Below are positions 34,392-42,627 of a stretch of 64,000 nt of DNA, piece after piece. Below the pieces are notes generated by a model, which was not told the origin of the DNA, ran no database searches, and worked only from the letters and a program-made list of their open reading frames with translations. Source of the stretch: CANKJK01 sp964400405 (GTDB taxonomy: Bacteria > Acidobacteriota > Vicinamibacteria > Vicinamibacterales > UBA2999). The translations under genes and the position numbers were made by a program. Every line of letters begins with the position of its first letter. Position 1 is the first letter of the stretch. The stretch spans positions 12,872 to 76,871 of the forward strand of contig CAYNUO010000004.1 of NCBI GenBank assembly GCA_964400405.1, given 5' to 3'.

Positions 34392-34687
34392 CTATACGCC
34401 TTCCTTGAGAATCGTTCCGGGCCGTTTCGGATCTGCCCCGCGTTCGGACGCGCACCGAGTTGGATTGCACCCCGCAGGTGGTCCGTCAGGATTCAATCAG
34501 CCGCTGGACGGCCCGTCAATACCTAGGTTCCGACAATGGATCCGGCTGAGCTTGTTCAGGTGACGGACTGCGAGAATTCCGAGGGCCGACGACGCACCGC
34601 GCGCGTTGCTTTCCGCATGGCCCGGCGTCAGAATGGCCGCACTCGACCTGCAAGGGCTCGCGAGTACTCGTCAGGGAGATCGGTTCT
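34392..34687. other. Divergent intergenic region, no gene seen
   Basis: About 296 bases between the divergent starts at 34391 and 34688. This must hold promoters for both directions. Frames here have no ribosome binding sites or family resemblance, and I cannot pick confident boxes. Confidence 0.4.
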
Positions 34688-35362
34688 GTGTCTGTTGGAC
34701 ATCGCATACTGCTCAGATGCGGCATCGCCGCCCTTCTCGCCAGCGGGAGCGCACTGGCATGCTCCTCGCCGCCATCGACGCCCCCATCCGCACCGACGCC
34801 TCAATACTGGGGAGAGATGTCGCCGGTCGTGTCGGTCAAGGAACTGATGCGGGACTTGCTGGATCCGAGCGCGGACCTGGTGTTCCTCTCCGTCAGCGTC
34901 ATCTCCGACAGGCACGGAACAGTCGAGACATCACCGAAGACGGACGAGGACTGGGCGCGCATCCGTGCGGGAGGCGTGGCGCTCGCCGAGGGCGCGTCGC
35001 TGCTCAAGATCCCTCGCCCATTCGCACCGCCAGGGGAGGAGAACAATAGCGCCGGCCCCGACGCGCCGGAGTTGTCGCCCGCCCAGATCAAGGCCAAGCT
35101 CGAGAAGGACCCGGTTCTGTGGAACGCGAAGGTTCAGGCGTTGCGCAACGCCGGTCTCGAAGTGCTGGAGATCGTCAAGGAGCGAAACGCACAGAAGTTG
35201 TGGGACGCAGGCGAGGATATCGAGATGGCCTGCGAGGGCTGCCACGTCCAGTTCTGGTACCCGGGCGATCCCGCCCTGTACCGGCGGCTCGACCGCCGGC
35301 TGGAAGACATCTACGGGAAACGCAAGAACAGCATCCCGCTGTCGACGGAACTGAAGCCATAG
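34688..35362 (+). CDS. Haem-binding lipoprotein (cytochrome c'-like)
   Basis: A 224-residue protein starting at GTG 34688 with AGGGAG upstream. Lipobox 'ALAC' (Cys about residue 25) is followed by a Pro/Ser linker. The core begins 'VKELMRDLLDPSADLVFLSV' and ends with one CxxCH ('ACEGCHVQFWYPGD') in the C-terminal third. It is related to the protein at 30735 ('MRGVLFPNANIIFDVQ'). It is probably a membrane-anchored periplasmic monohaem carrier. A small lipoprotein gene follows 12 bases later. Confidence 0.8.
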   Translation: MSVGHRILLRCGIAALLASGSALACSSPPSTPPSAPTPQYWGEMSPVVSVKELMRDLLDPSADLVFLSVSVISDRHGTVETSPKTDEDWARIRAGGVALAEGASLLKIPRPFAPPGEENNSAGPDAPELSPAQIKAKLEKDPVLWNAKVQALRNAGLEVLEIVKERNAQKLWDAGEDIEMACEGCHVQFWYPGDPALYRRLDRRLEDIYGKRKNSIPLSTELKP

Positions 35363-35374
35363 CCGGAGGGAATC

Positions 35375-35785
35375 ATGGTGAGACGGTTCTGGGGCGCGGC
35401 ACTGGTCATCGCGGTGCTCGCCTCCCCCGCCTGTTCACGGCCCACGGAGTCGGGGCTCCGGGATTCATTTGCCCAGCAGGTGGCGGCCAACAAGTTCGTG
35501 AAGGATTTCCACCGGAGCGGCGACGACCTGGCGTTCTCGGCCCCGGACACGCGCGGTAACACCGCGCGGTGGCGCATTCACGTCGATTCCGCGGTGGTCG
35601 AGCCGCAAGACGATCCGGCCCAGCCCTACAAGGGGACGGTGAAGTCGTCATGGTTCGTCAACGACGAGCATGTCGTGCCTCGTGGGCGCGACTCGAACCT
35701 CCCGGTCGAACTGCTGGACAACGGCCTCAGTCAGGACTGCTGGGCCTTCTGGGTGGCTGCGACGAAACGGTGGAGCTGGGAGTAG
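35375..35785 (+). CDS. Small lipoprotein of unknown function
   Basis: A 136-residue protein with GGAGGG before ATG 35375. The lipobox is 'ASPAC' (Cys about residue 20). The body has 'FVKDFHRSGDDLAFSAPDT', 'WRIHVDSAVVEP' and a C-terminal 'QDCWAFWVAATKRWSWE'. No named family is recognised. It is co-transcribed by position with the haem lipoprotein. Confidence 0.72.
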   Translation: MVRRFWGAALVIAVLASPACSRPTESGLRDSFAQQVAANKFVKDFHRSGDDLAFSAPDTRGNTARWRIHVDSAVVEPQDDPAQPYKGTVKSSWFVNDEHVVPRGRDSNLPVELLDNGLSQDCWAFWVAATKRWSWE

Positions 35786-35841
35786 CGTGCCGCGCACGCA
35801 GCCCTTGGATGTGGCCACGTGCGCGACCGTAAAGCGGTTCT

Positions 35842-36660
35842 CTACCGTGGCGTCTCGCGCTTGCGGAGGTGCCCGTACATCAGTTCTTCCGCGAAGGGCA
35901 CGCACCGGTACTCGAACATCTGGTAGTTCTTCTCCTGATGCCGGTACAGCAGGAAGTTGATCTTCCAGGGCCGGGAGAACGTCTTCGGGTCCTCGAGCGT
36001 CGCCTCGTAGTTGATGGTATTGCGGTCGAGGGCGGTGTAGCGCTCAACGACCTTCAAGGCGTTGCTGTGAAAGTTGCCGGCGCGGTCGAACCACGTCTGG
36101 TCAGTAAAGTCAGTCACCTCGACGACCAGCGTGTCACGTTCCCAATGACCGACTGACCATCCCATCCAGGTCTCGAGCGGCGATCGCTCTTTCGTGTTCA
36201 TCCGAATATTGCGTACGGCCGCGGCGTACTCTGAGGCGATCAGAATCTGTTCCCGCCCCTGGACGATCTGAAAGGGATACGGCATATACATCATGCGCGG
36301 CGTTCCCGGCAGATAGCACTTGATCTCGGGATCCAGCGAGAGCACGTTCTCCGCGTTCGACTTCCGCTTCGCGGCAGCCTCAGGCAGATAGGGAATCTGC
36401 CCGCCCTCGACGATGCCGAATCCGGCCTGGTACGCGTAGGCGGCGCCAAGCGCGACGACCGGCCCTTTCCTGGCCTCGTGCGCCTCGATGTCCCAGTAGG
36501 CCGACGTCATGGCCTGCCAGACGCCGCTGAAATCAGGACGACCGGCCGCGGTCCGCGGCATGGCGCTGCCCGCACCCTGAGTGGACACAGGCGCGTTGAC
36601 GCCTGAGACGACGGCGGTCACGACCGCCGCAAGGGCCAGGACTCCAAATGACTGACGCAT
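35842..36660 (-). CDS. Exported protein of an acidobacterial 'GHWE.DTLVV' family (second of pair)
   Basis: A 272-residue protein starting at ATG 36660, whose leader 'MRQSFGVLALAAVVTAVVSG' is a signal peptide; a longer reading overlaps the upstream gene and is low-complexity. Motifs are 'GRPDFSGVWQAM', 'CYLPGTPRMMYMPYPFQIVQ', 'SVGHWERDTLVVEVTDF', 'VVERYTALDRNTINYEATLEDP' and 'YEYRCVPFAEELM'. The same signature set occurs in the upstream neighbour at 36668, 7 bases away, so they form a two-gene operon. Many Acidobacteriota encode several such proteins; the function is not established. It is probably periplasmic. Confidence 0.82.
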   Translation of the reverse strand: MRQSFGVLALAAVVTAVVSGVNAPVSTQGAGSAMPRTAAGRPDFSGVWQAMTSAYWDIEAHEARKGPVVALGAAYAYQAGFGIVEGGQIPYLPEAAAKRKSNAENVLSLDPEIKCYLPGTPRMMYMPYPFQIVQGREQILIASEYAAAVRNIRMNTKERSPLETWMGWSVGHWERDTLVVEVTDFTDQTWFDRAGNFHSNALKVVERYTALDRNTINYEATLEDPKTFSRPWKINFLLYRHQEKNYQMFEYRCVPFAEELMYGHLRKRETPR

Positions 36661-36667
36661 CGAAACG

Positions 36668-37657
36668 CTACTTCTTGTCGCGGGCATTTCCGGCTGCTGC
36701 TTCCCGGACGCGATCATTCCGCATCCCATGGGCGATGCCAACGTTCCCCTCGTGGCACGCATACTCGTATACAAACCCGTCCAGCCGCTGCATCGGCTCA
36801 CGGGCAGACCATGTCTTCGTCCACGTGCGGAGATCGTCAACCGTGAACGTGTAGTCGATCCGGTCTTTGTCGACACGCCGGAAGCGTTCGATGAGGTGCA
36901 GATCTTCGCTGGCACCGCGCTGGCCGAGGACGAACTCCGCCGAATCCTTCCGGAAGTTCGTCGTATCCACGACCAGGGTGTCACCCTCCCAATGGCCAAT
37001 CGAGTCGCCGTTGACGAAGCGCAGCGACTTGGGCAGGTGCTGGCCGCCGATCCGGACCATCCGCGCCAGATGGATCATCTCCGTGTAGAGAACAATGATG
37101 TTGCCGTTCTGCACGATCTCCATGTTGTTGTTGTACGTGTCAGACAGCATGGGCGGCCCGGAATTGCGCTGCGTGATGCACCGCTCACCAATCGTGAGGC
37201 CCTCGGGGCCATCGTTGTTCCGTGCGGCCTTGTACGCGTCAAACCGCGCCTGTCCTTCGGGCGTGTAGGGCGGGATGCGCCCGTCCGGCGGGTCGAAGAT
37301 GAGCTCGGTCTGGTTCGACACCGCGCCGCGCTCGAACCAGAAGTCGTTATATGCCCCGACGGTTCCGGCCTGCCGACGCGCCTCCGCCTCCTGCGGAGTC
37401 AGCACCGCCTTCGGCCGGTTGGCGGGGTCGAGTGGCCGTTCGAGGGGCGTCGTCGTGGCAAATGTCCACGACCCTTCCAGATCTCGTGGATTGAACCCGG
37501 CCACAGGTTTGCGGGCTGCCGGTCCTGCGGCAGTCGGAGGTTTCTTCGCCGGTGTCTGGCCGGCCGCCGGGGTCTGTCCCTCGACGCGCATCGACGCGAC
37601 CAGCCCCACGGCGACGACGAGGGGGACAAATCTAGTAAGCAGGAATCGTCGAGGCAT
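36668..37657 (-). CDS. Exported protein of an acidobacterial 'GHWE.DTLVV' family (first of pair)
   Basis: A 329-residue protein from ATG 37657 (AAGG upstream). A signal peptide ('RFLLTRFVPLVVAVGLVAS') is followed by a Thr/Pro/Ala/Lys linker. Motifs are 'FNPRDLEGSWTFATTTPLER', 'GERCITQRNSGPPMLSDTYN', 'MVRIGGQHLPKSLRFVNGD', 'SIGHWEGDTLVVDTTNF' and 'LIERFRRVDKDRIDYTFTVDD'. It is a paralogue of its downstream neighbour. The Trp/His-rich motif suggests a ligand-binding beta-sandwich. No enzyme activity can be assigned. Confidence 0.82.
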   Translation of the reverse strand: MPRRFLLTRFVPLVVAVGLVASMRVEGQTPAAGQTPAKKPPTAAGPAARKPVAGFNPRDLEGSWTFATTTPLERPLDPANRPKAVLTPQEAEARRQAGTVGAYNDFWFERGAVSNQTELIFDPPDGRIPPYTPEGQARFDAYKAARNNDGPEGLTIGERCITQRNSGPPMLSDTYNNNMEIVQNGNIIVLYTEMIHLARMVRIGGQHLPKSLRFVNGDSIGHWEGDTLVVDTTNFRKDSAEFVLGQRGASEDLHLIERFRRVDKDRIDYTFTVDDLRTWTKTWSAREPMQRLDGFVYEYACHEGNVGIAHGMRNDRVREAAAGNARDKK

Positions 37658-37861
37658 CGGGGAGCCTTTCAATTCATTCGAGCGAAGCTTCAGGAGGTCC
37701 ATGGCCGTGTGGGCGAGGAGGATACAATCCGGGACAAAGCTTGTAAATACAGCACATCACGTAGTCAGCGTGCGGCGAGGCAGACGCGTCGCGAACGGCG
37801 ACAATGCTTGACAAGCTCGTGTGGTCTGCATTTCTCTTAGCGGCGAACGAATGAGTTCCTT
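37658..37861. other. Divergent intergenic region with a good -35 box
   Basis: A TTGACA hexamer at 37808-37813 points toward the plus-strand gene at 37862; the corresponding -10 region is weak (TTTCTC to TCTTAG, about 37831-37840). The rest has no coding signal. Confidence 0.35.
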
Positions 37862-38245
37862 ATGACAAACCAGATCAAGAAAGCCGTGGCCTTCTCCCTG
37901 TGGTCGATGGTCGTGGCGAGTGCGTCGGCCCAGTCGAAGGCGCCCGGACTGCCTGAAGGAACGCAACTGAACCCGGGGCGCGTTGCACCCGGACATATCA
38001 TCGTCAGCGGTTGCGTCCAGCGTGAGGCCCAGGGGGCAGCGTCCGCCTTCGTGCTCAGAGATACGCGCGAAACGCCTCCGCTCCAGTATCGGCTCGACGG
38101 AGACACGGCCCTTCTGGCACTGCATGTGGGCCACACGGTCGAGATCTCGGGCCCGCCGACAACCCCACCGGATCGCTCGAACCTCACCGGCTTGCGCGTG
38201 CAGTCGCTCACGTACATCTCGACGACGTGCAGCAAGCCGAAGTAG
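37862..38245 (+). CDS. Small exported OB-fold-like protein
   Basis: A 127-residue protein with a signal peptide ending at 'ASASAQ'. The mature part has 'HIIVSGCVQREAQGAASAFV', 'LQYRLDGDTALLALHVGHTV' and 'EISGPPTTPP', the layout of small acidobacterial secreted proteins predicted to have an OB fold. It carries two cysteines. It is convergent with the esterase gene (16 bases between stops). Function unknown. Confidence 0.75.
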   Translation: MTNQIKKAVAFSLWSMVVASASAQSKAPGLPEGTQLNPGRVAPGHIIVSGCVQREAQGAASAFVLRDTRETPPLQYRLDGDTALLALHVGHTVEISGPPTTPPDRSNLTGLRVQSLTYISTTCSKPK

Positions 38246-38261
38246 ACGCACGGCTCTCGGT

Positions 38262-39827
38262 CTAGCGCGCCGGCGTCAGCAGCCGCGATTCGAAGAAGTC
38301 GAGTTGCGCCTGGATCATGTGCGTCCCAGGACGCGCCGTATCTCCGAGGTCCATGAACGGTTCGTTCGTCAGGTCGTAGGCCTGCCACTTCGGCAGGCCA
38401 GGACCGTTGGGGTCTCCCCGCTTCGCGAAGTTCGTCCAGTAGTTCGACACCGTGTCCGCCATACGGCGGTCGCCCTCCGTGTACCGCCAGGACGGCAGGA
38501 GGCCGACGATGTTGAACACGTACTGGAGCTCGCTGCCGTGATAGGCCCCCAGCGTCGGCGGAGGCATGGGCACGGCACGCGTCCACTGGTACAGGTACGA
38601 GGCACGACCATGCTGCGCGTTCACCCGGGCCCAGGTGCGCGCCTCAAGCGCCCAGCTGGCATCCCGCTGCATCAGCCGTGTGGCCGATGGGATGTCGGCA
38701 TCCGTCTTCACCGGGTACAGCGCTTCGATCTGCGGCGCGTCCGGACCGTAGGTCTTGGCTATCCGCGCGCGGTGGTCGGCCAGGGTCCTGGGGTACGTCG
38801 ACGGTGCGGAGAGAAGCCCGAGCTCATCATGCGTAAAGCCGACCAGCACCTGGACGGGATTCTCCTTCCGCCTGGCGAAGATGGCCGCGACATCCTCGGG
38901 AAGCACCCAGCCATCGACGACCTCCGAAATCGGCAGGCCGTCGGTCTGCAGAAGCGTGGCCACAGGCACGTCGCGGAGCGCCTTGACCGAGGTGACGCCC
39001 GCCTTCTTCATGTAGGAGACGCCGTTCTTCTCGGCGCCGGCCAGGGTCCGGTCCTCCTTGCGCGCGAAGCTGCCTGGGACAAACCGCGCGCCACTCATGC
39101 CGATGCCGCGGATGAAGAGGCCTTTCGCGAGGGGCGACGCGCTCAGGACATTGACGCTCCACGAGCCGGCCGACTGCCCGAAGATCGTGACCTGCGCCGG
39201 GTCGCCGCCGAACGCGGCGATGTTGTTCTTGACCCACGTCAGCGCGGCGATCTGGTCCAGGGTGCCGTAGTTGCCGGATGAGTGGTTCGCGGATTCAGCC
39301 GTCAGCTCCGGATGCGCCAGATAGCCAAGCGGTCCCAGCCGGTAGTTGATCGTCACGACGACGACCCCCTTCTTCGCCAGCGCCGCGCCGTCGTAGGCGG
39401 GTGACAACTGCAGGCCGCTGAACTTGTGGCCGGAGCCCCGGGTCAATCCGCCGCCGTGGATGTACACCATCACCGGCTGTTTCGCCTGGCCTCGCGTCGC
39501 CGTCCAGACATTGAGGTAGAGGCAGTCCTCCGACATGTCGTCGAGGGGGAGCTGGAAGACCGCCGGCTCGTACGCCAGCTGGGGACACATCCCACCGAAC
39601 GAGTCGGCCCGGCGAACGCCTGCCCATGGCACGACGGGCTGTGGGGGTGTCCACCGGCGGGCACCGGTCGGCGGGGCGGCATACGGAATGCCCCGATATA
39701 CCCGGACGCCTTTCGCCTCGGTCCCCTCGATCAGACCGCCGTCGACCTTGATTGGCGCAGCGGCCTGCGGGTTCAGGCTCCAGGCGAGCGCGGTGACCGC
39801 CGTCGCCACAATGAGCACGTACTTCAT
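38262..39827 (-). CDS. Exported type-B carboxylesterase
   Basis: A 521-residue protein with a signal peptide ('KYVLIVATAVTALAWSL'); GAGGAG precedes ATG 39827. The alpha/beta hydrolase is of the carboxylesterase/cholinesterase family: the N-terminal 'GVRVYRGIPYAAPPTGARRW', 'EDCLYLNVWTA', oxyanion motif 'YIHGGGLTRGSGH', nucleophile elbow 'GQSAG', and late 'GAYHGSELQYVFN' containing the probable catalytic His. It would hydrolyse carboxylic esters in the periplasm or outside the cell. It is the last gene of a minus-strand run after two VOC genes (31-base gap). Confidence 0.93.
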   Translation of the reverse strand: MKYVLIVATAVTALAWSLNPQAAAPIKVDGGLIEGTEAKGVRVYRGIPYAAPPTGARRWTPPQPVVPWAGVRRADSFGGMCPQLAYEPAVFQLPLDDMSEDCLYLNVWTATRGQAKQPVMVYIHGGGLTRGSGHKFSGLQLSPAYDGAALAKKGVVVVTINYRLGPLGYLAHPELTAESANHSSGNYGTLDQIAALTWVKNNIAAFGGDPAQVTIFGQSAGSWSVNVLSASPLAKGLFIRGIGMSGARFVPGSFARKEDRTLAGAEKNGVSYMKKAGVTSVKALRDVPVATLLQTDGLPISEVVDGWVLPEDVAAIFARRKENPVQVLVGFTHDELGLLSAPSTYPRTLADHRARIAKTYGPDAPQIEALYPVKTDADIPSATRLMQRDASWALEARTWARVNAQHGRASYLYQWTRAVPMPPPTLGAYHGSELQYVFNIVGLLPSWRYTEGDRRMADTVSNYWTNFAKRGDPNGPGLPKWQAYDLTNEPFMDLGDTARPGTHMIQAQLDFFESRLLTPAR

Positions 39828-39858
39828 CGCTGTCTCCTCACCATCAGCGTTCTTCAGC

Positions 39859-40698
39859 TCAGTACTGATCCAGTCCTTCGGTCAGCTCGATCACCGTGCC
39901 CCACGGGTCCGTGAGGTACACAAAGCCGAGACCGAGAGCCTTGCTGTAGGGCGCATCGAACTTCACGCCCGCGGCCTGGAGTTCCCTGGCGAACGCCTCG
40001 AGCTGCTTGACCTCGAAGCCGATGTGGTCGAGCACGTGATCCTTCGTCGTGGCCGGGGCGTCCTTCGTCGGCGTGTACATCAGGATGACGCCCGGGATTT
40101 CCTGAACCTCGCGCGGGCCGCGCATCACGGTCTTCGCCCCGAAGTGCCTGGCATACCACGCCTTCATTTCCTCGGTGGCGTTGGTGGCGAGGTGGAGGTG
40201 ATGGTTGCCCGTCACCGTCGCTGACTTGTTCTCGACCAGCTCGACGAGCGTATCCTCCGGCCCCAGGACGAAGGCAATCGTCGAGGTGCCGGCGTTGAAG
40301 ACGCCGTCCTTGACCTCCCCGGACACCTCCCGGCTCGTGACGTTCGGGTAGCCAAGGGACTGGAGCCTGGCGACGGCCGCGCGAATGTCCGGCACCTCGA
40401 CCCCGATGTGTCCCACCGTGGTCCCCTTCGTACCGCCGGCCTTCGGCGGAAGCGGCTGCAGGAGGATGACGGAGTTGTGCAGGTGGAGGACGCCGAGGGG
40501 ACCGATCTTCCTCGGCCCGACCGTCCCGCCGAGTCCTTCGACCCAGAATTTCTGGTGGGCGGCCATGTCCGTCACCCGAAGGTGGTGATGGCCGTAAACG
40601 ACTCTGGCGTCGCTCTTGATGATCTGCGCGCTGCTCATCGACGGCGCAGCGACCAGGCACGCCACAAGGGCGAACAAGCTTGAAACACGCACTCTCAC
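39859..40698 (-). CDS. Exported two-domain VOC protein
   Basis: A 279-residue protein starting at GTG 40698 with GGAGGT six bases before. The signal peptide ends near 'SMSSAQ'. Two VOC modules follow: 'VYGHHHLRVTDMAAHQKFWV' to 'THIGVEVPD', and 'VTGNHHLHLATNATEEMKAW' to 'LGFVYLTDPWGTVIELTEGL'. His and Glu at equivalent positions suggest a metal site in at least one module. The fold is that of glyoxalase and extradiol dioxygenases, but activity cannot be assigned. It lies 13 bases after the next VOC gene, as part of one operon. Confidence 0.88.
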   Translation of the reverse strand: MRVRVSSLFALVACLVAAPSMSSAQIIKSDARVVYGHHHLRVTDMAAHQKFWVEGLGGTVGPRKIGPLGVLHLHNSVILLQPLPPKAGGTKGTTVGHIGVEVPDIRAAVARLQSLGYPNVTSREVSGEVKDGVFNAGTSTIAFVLGPEDTLVELVENKSATVTGNHHLHLATNATEEMKAWYARHFGAKTVMRGPREVQEIPGVILMYTPTKDAPATTKDHVLDHIGFEVKQLEAFARELQAAGVKFDAPYSKALGLGFVYLTDPWGTVIELTEGLDQY

Positions 40699-40711
40699 TA
40701 TGACCTCCGTC

Positions 40712-41689
40712 TTACTTGCCGTTCAGTTCAAGAGAGAAGCCAAGGGGCGAGGGCTTCAGATCCACGAATGCGTAGCCGGGACCGGGTCCGACCGTGAGCC
40801 GCCCGCCCTTCTTCGTCAGATAGTCGATGTTGGCCTGCATCCCCTGAATGCCGAGGGCCAGGTGGTGCATCGAGGGACCGAAGCGGTCCAGATGCTCCTT
40901 CCACGGGCTGGCGCCGCCGATCGGCTGCGCGAACTCCAGTCCGACCGGGCCGTACTTGAACGACACAATCTTCGGGTGTGCCTCCTTGTCACCCGTGAAA
41001 CCAGCCGGGAACACCATCCCCTTGTACTCGTTGGCCGCCGGGGCAGGGATCCCTGTGAGATCGCTGAACACCTTGGCGGTCTTCTCCACGTCCGGCACGA
41101 AGATGCCGACGTGGCTGAAGGTCCCCATGCCGAAGTTCGTCGGCACGGGGGCCGCCGGCTGCGCGCCCTGTCCCGCTGTCGCTGAACTCTGAATCAGCTC
41201 GAACGTGAATCCGAGGACGGGCTTCATGTCGACGTACGCCGCGGGGAATCCGGCCTTGCCGAGCACGTACTTGCCCCCGGCGGCCTGCAGCTGCCCGATG
41301 GCCATCCCGATGTCCGGCACGCTGACGGCGATGTGATGCAGCCCCGGGCCGAACTGGTCCAGGTGGTCGCGCCACGGGCTCTTGCCGCCGATGGGCTGGA
41401 GCAGCTCGATGGACATGTTCGCCAGGCGAATCGTCGTCACCTTGGGGTGCGCATTCCGGTCGCCGGTGAAGTCCTCCGGATACGGGACCCCGTTGAATTC
41501 GGCGGTCTGTGGCACCGGGATGCCGAGCACATCGGCAAACTCACGCGCCGCCTTGTCGACGTCGGGAACGATGACGCCCACATGCTGGACCGGATTGACT
41601 CCGAACTTCGCCCCCTGCGCCTGGGGCCATCCGGCCGTCAGCAGCACGCCCAGGGCGGCCAAACCCGTCGCCAGGATCACTCGCTTCAT
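40712..41689 (-). CDS. Exported two-domain VOC protein
   Basis: A 325-residue protein from ATG 41689 (GGAGAAG upstream); a longer reading lacks a leader. Signal peptide 'KRVILATGLAALGVLLTAGW'. Two internally repeated VOC modules each show 'HVGVIVPDVDKAAREFADVL' or 'HVGIFVPDVEKTAKVFSDL', then 'GDRNAHPKVTTIRLANMSIEL' or the equivalent, and '(I/S)GG(K/A)SPW(R/K)(D/E)HLD.FGP..HH'. The near-duplicate modules indicate an internal duplication. The function is probably binding or conversion of a small ligand in the periplasm. Confidence 0.88.
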   Translation of the reverse strand: MKRVILATGLAALGVLLTAGWPQAQGAKFGVNPVQHVGVIVPDVDKAAREFADVLGIPVPQTAEFNGVPYPEDFTGDRNAHPKVTTIRLANMSIELLQPIGGKSPWRDHLDQFGPGLHHIAVSVPDIGMAIGQLQAAGGKYVLGKAGFPAAYVDMKPVLGFTFELIQSSATAGQGAQPAAPVPTNFGMGTFSHVGIFVPDVEKTAKVFSDLTGIPAPAANEYKGMVFPAGFTGDKEAHPKIVSFKYGPVGLEFAQPIGGASPWKEHLDRFGPSMHHLALGIQGMQANIDYLTKKGGRLTVGPGPGYAFVDLKPSPLGFSLELNGK

Positions 41690-41956
41690 GTCGCTTCTCC
41701 TACAGAGGCCTTCGGCGCACGGGCGCGCTGACGGCGTGGCAATCCTTGCATGGGCAGACGTGAAGCGGAATACGGGATCCCCCGTAACCCGACGGCCGGA
41801 TCCACCCGCCGGCTGGGGGCGAGGACCGAGTTGCTCGCTTGCCTCGAGGTGTTCTATAAGCAGGGGCAGCGTGCGAACCGACCCCAACTCCGGCTCCGTG
41901 ACTCAACCGTCCAGCCAGGCCGGGTCGGGCCCACATCAGGAGGAGCAGGACAGGAC

Positions 41957-42598
41957 ATGACGTGCCGTCAGCGTCTCACACGAATCGCCCTCGTGCTCTT
42001 TCCCATCCTCACCGTGGTTGCGGCGTCGGAGACACGGGCGCAGGTGCGCCTCGGCCCGGCACCGGCTGAGAATCTGACCCCGGCTCAGAGAGAGTCGCTG
42101 GCGGCGTATGTCGCCAAGGAGAAGGCCGCCCCGCCACCTCCGATGGCGATCATGCTTCGAGTGCCCGCGGTGTTCGACGCCTCTGCGATCCTGCGCCGGC
42201 ATTTCCGGTTCGAACGGCTGCTGAACAGTCGCGTGAGCGAGTTCGGCATCCTGCTTGTCGCACGCGACTGGACGCAGCACTACGAGTGGAATTCTCACGA
42301 CGAGATCGCATTGAAGGCCGGTGTCACGGCGGATACGATCGCGGCGATCGCGGATGGACGGCGGCCTGCGCACATGCAGGACGACGAGGCGGCACTCTAT
42401 GACCTCTTCATGGAGCTCACCCGGAACCACAGCGTCAGCGACGACACGTACGCGCGCGCGCTGAGGCAGTTCGGGGAAGACGGAGTCGTGGATGCCACGG
42501 CGCTGCTCGGCTACTACACGTCGTTGGCCATGCTGTTGAATCTGGATCGAACATCCGCACCACCCAGCCGACACGCGCTCGAGCCGTTCCCCCGGTAG
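41957..42598 (+). CDS. Exported carboxymuconolactone decarboxylase/AhpD-like protein
   Basis: A 213-residue protein from ATG 41957 (AGGAGCAGGACAGG upstream). The signal peptide ends near 'ETRAQ'. The CMD-like helical core shows 'EFGILLVARDWTQHYEWNSH' and 'DEIALKAGVTADTIAAIADG', which match the family of carboxymuconolactone decarboxylase and alkylhydroperoxidase-like proteins. The AhpD CxxC pair is absent, so peroxidase activity is unlikely. A secreted version is unusual. A bicupin gene follows 29 bases later. Confidence 0.85.
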   Translation: MTCRQRLTRIALVLFPILTVVAASETRAQVRLGPAPAENLTPAQRESLAAYVAKEKAAPPPPMAIMLRVPAVFDASAILRRHFRFERLLNSRVSEFGILLVARDWTQHYEWNSHDEIALKAGVTADTIAAIADGRRPAHMQDDEAALYDLFMELTRNHSVSDDTYARALRQFGEDGVVDATALLGYYTSLAMLLNLDRTSAPPSRHALEPFPR

Positions 42599-42627
42599 CC
42601 CCGCCCGCCTATTCTTCGGAGGACACG

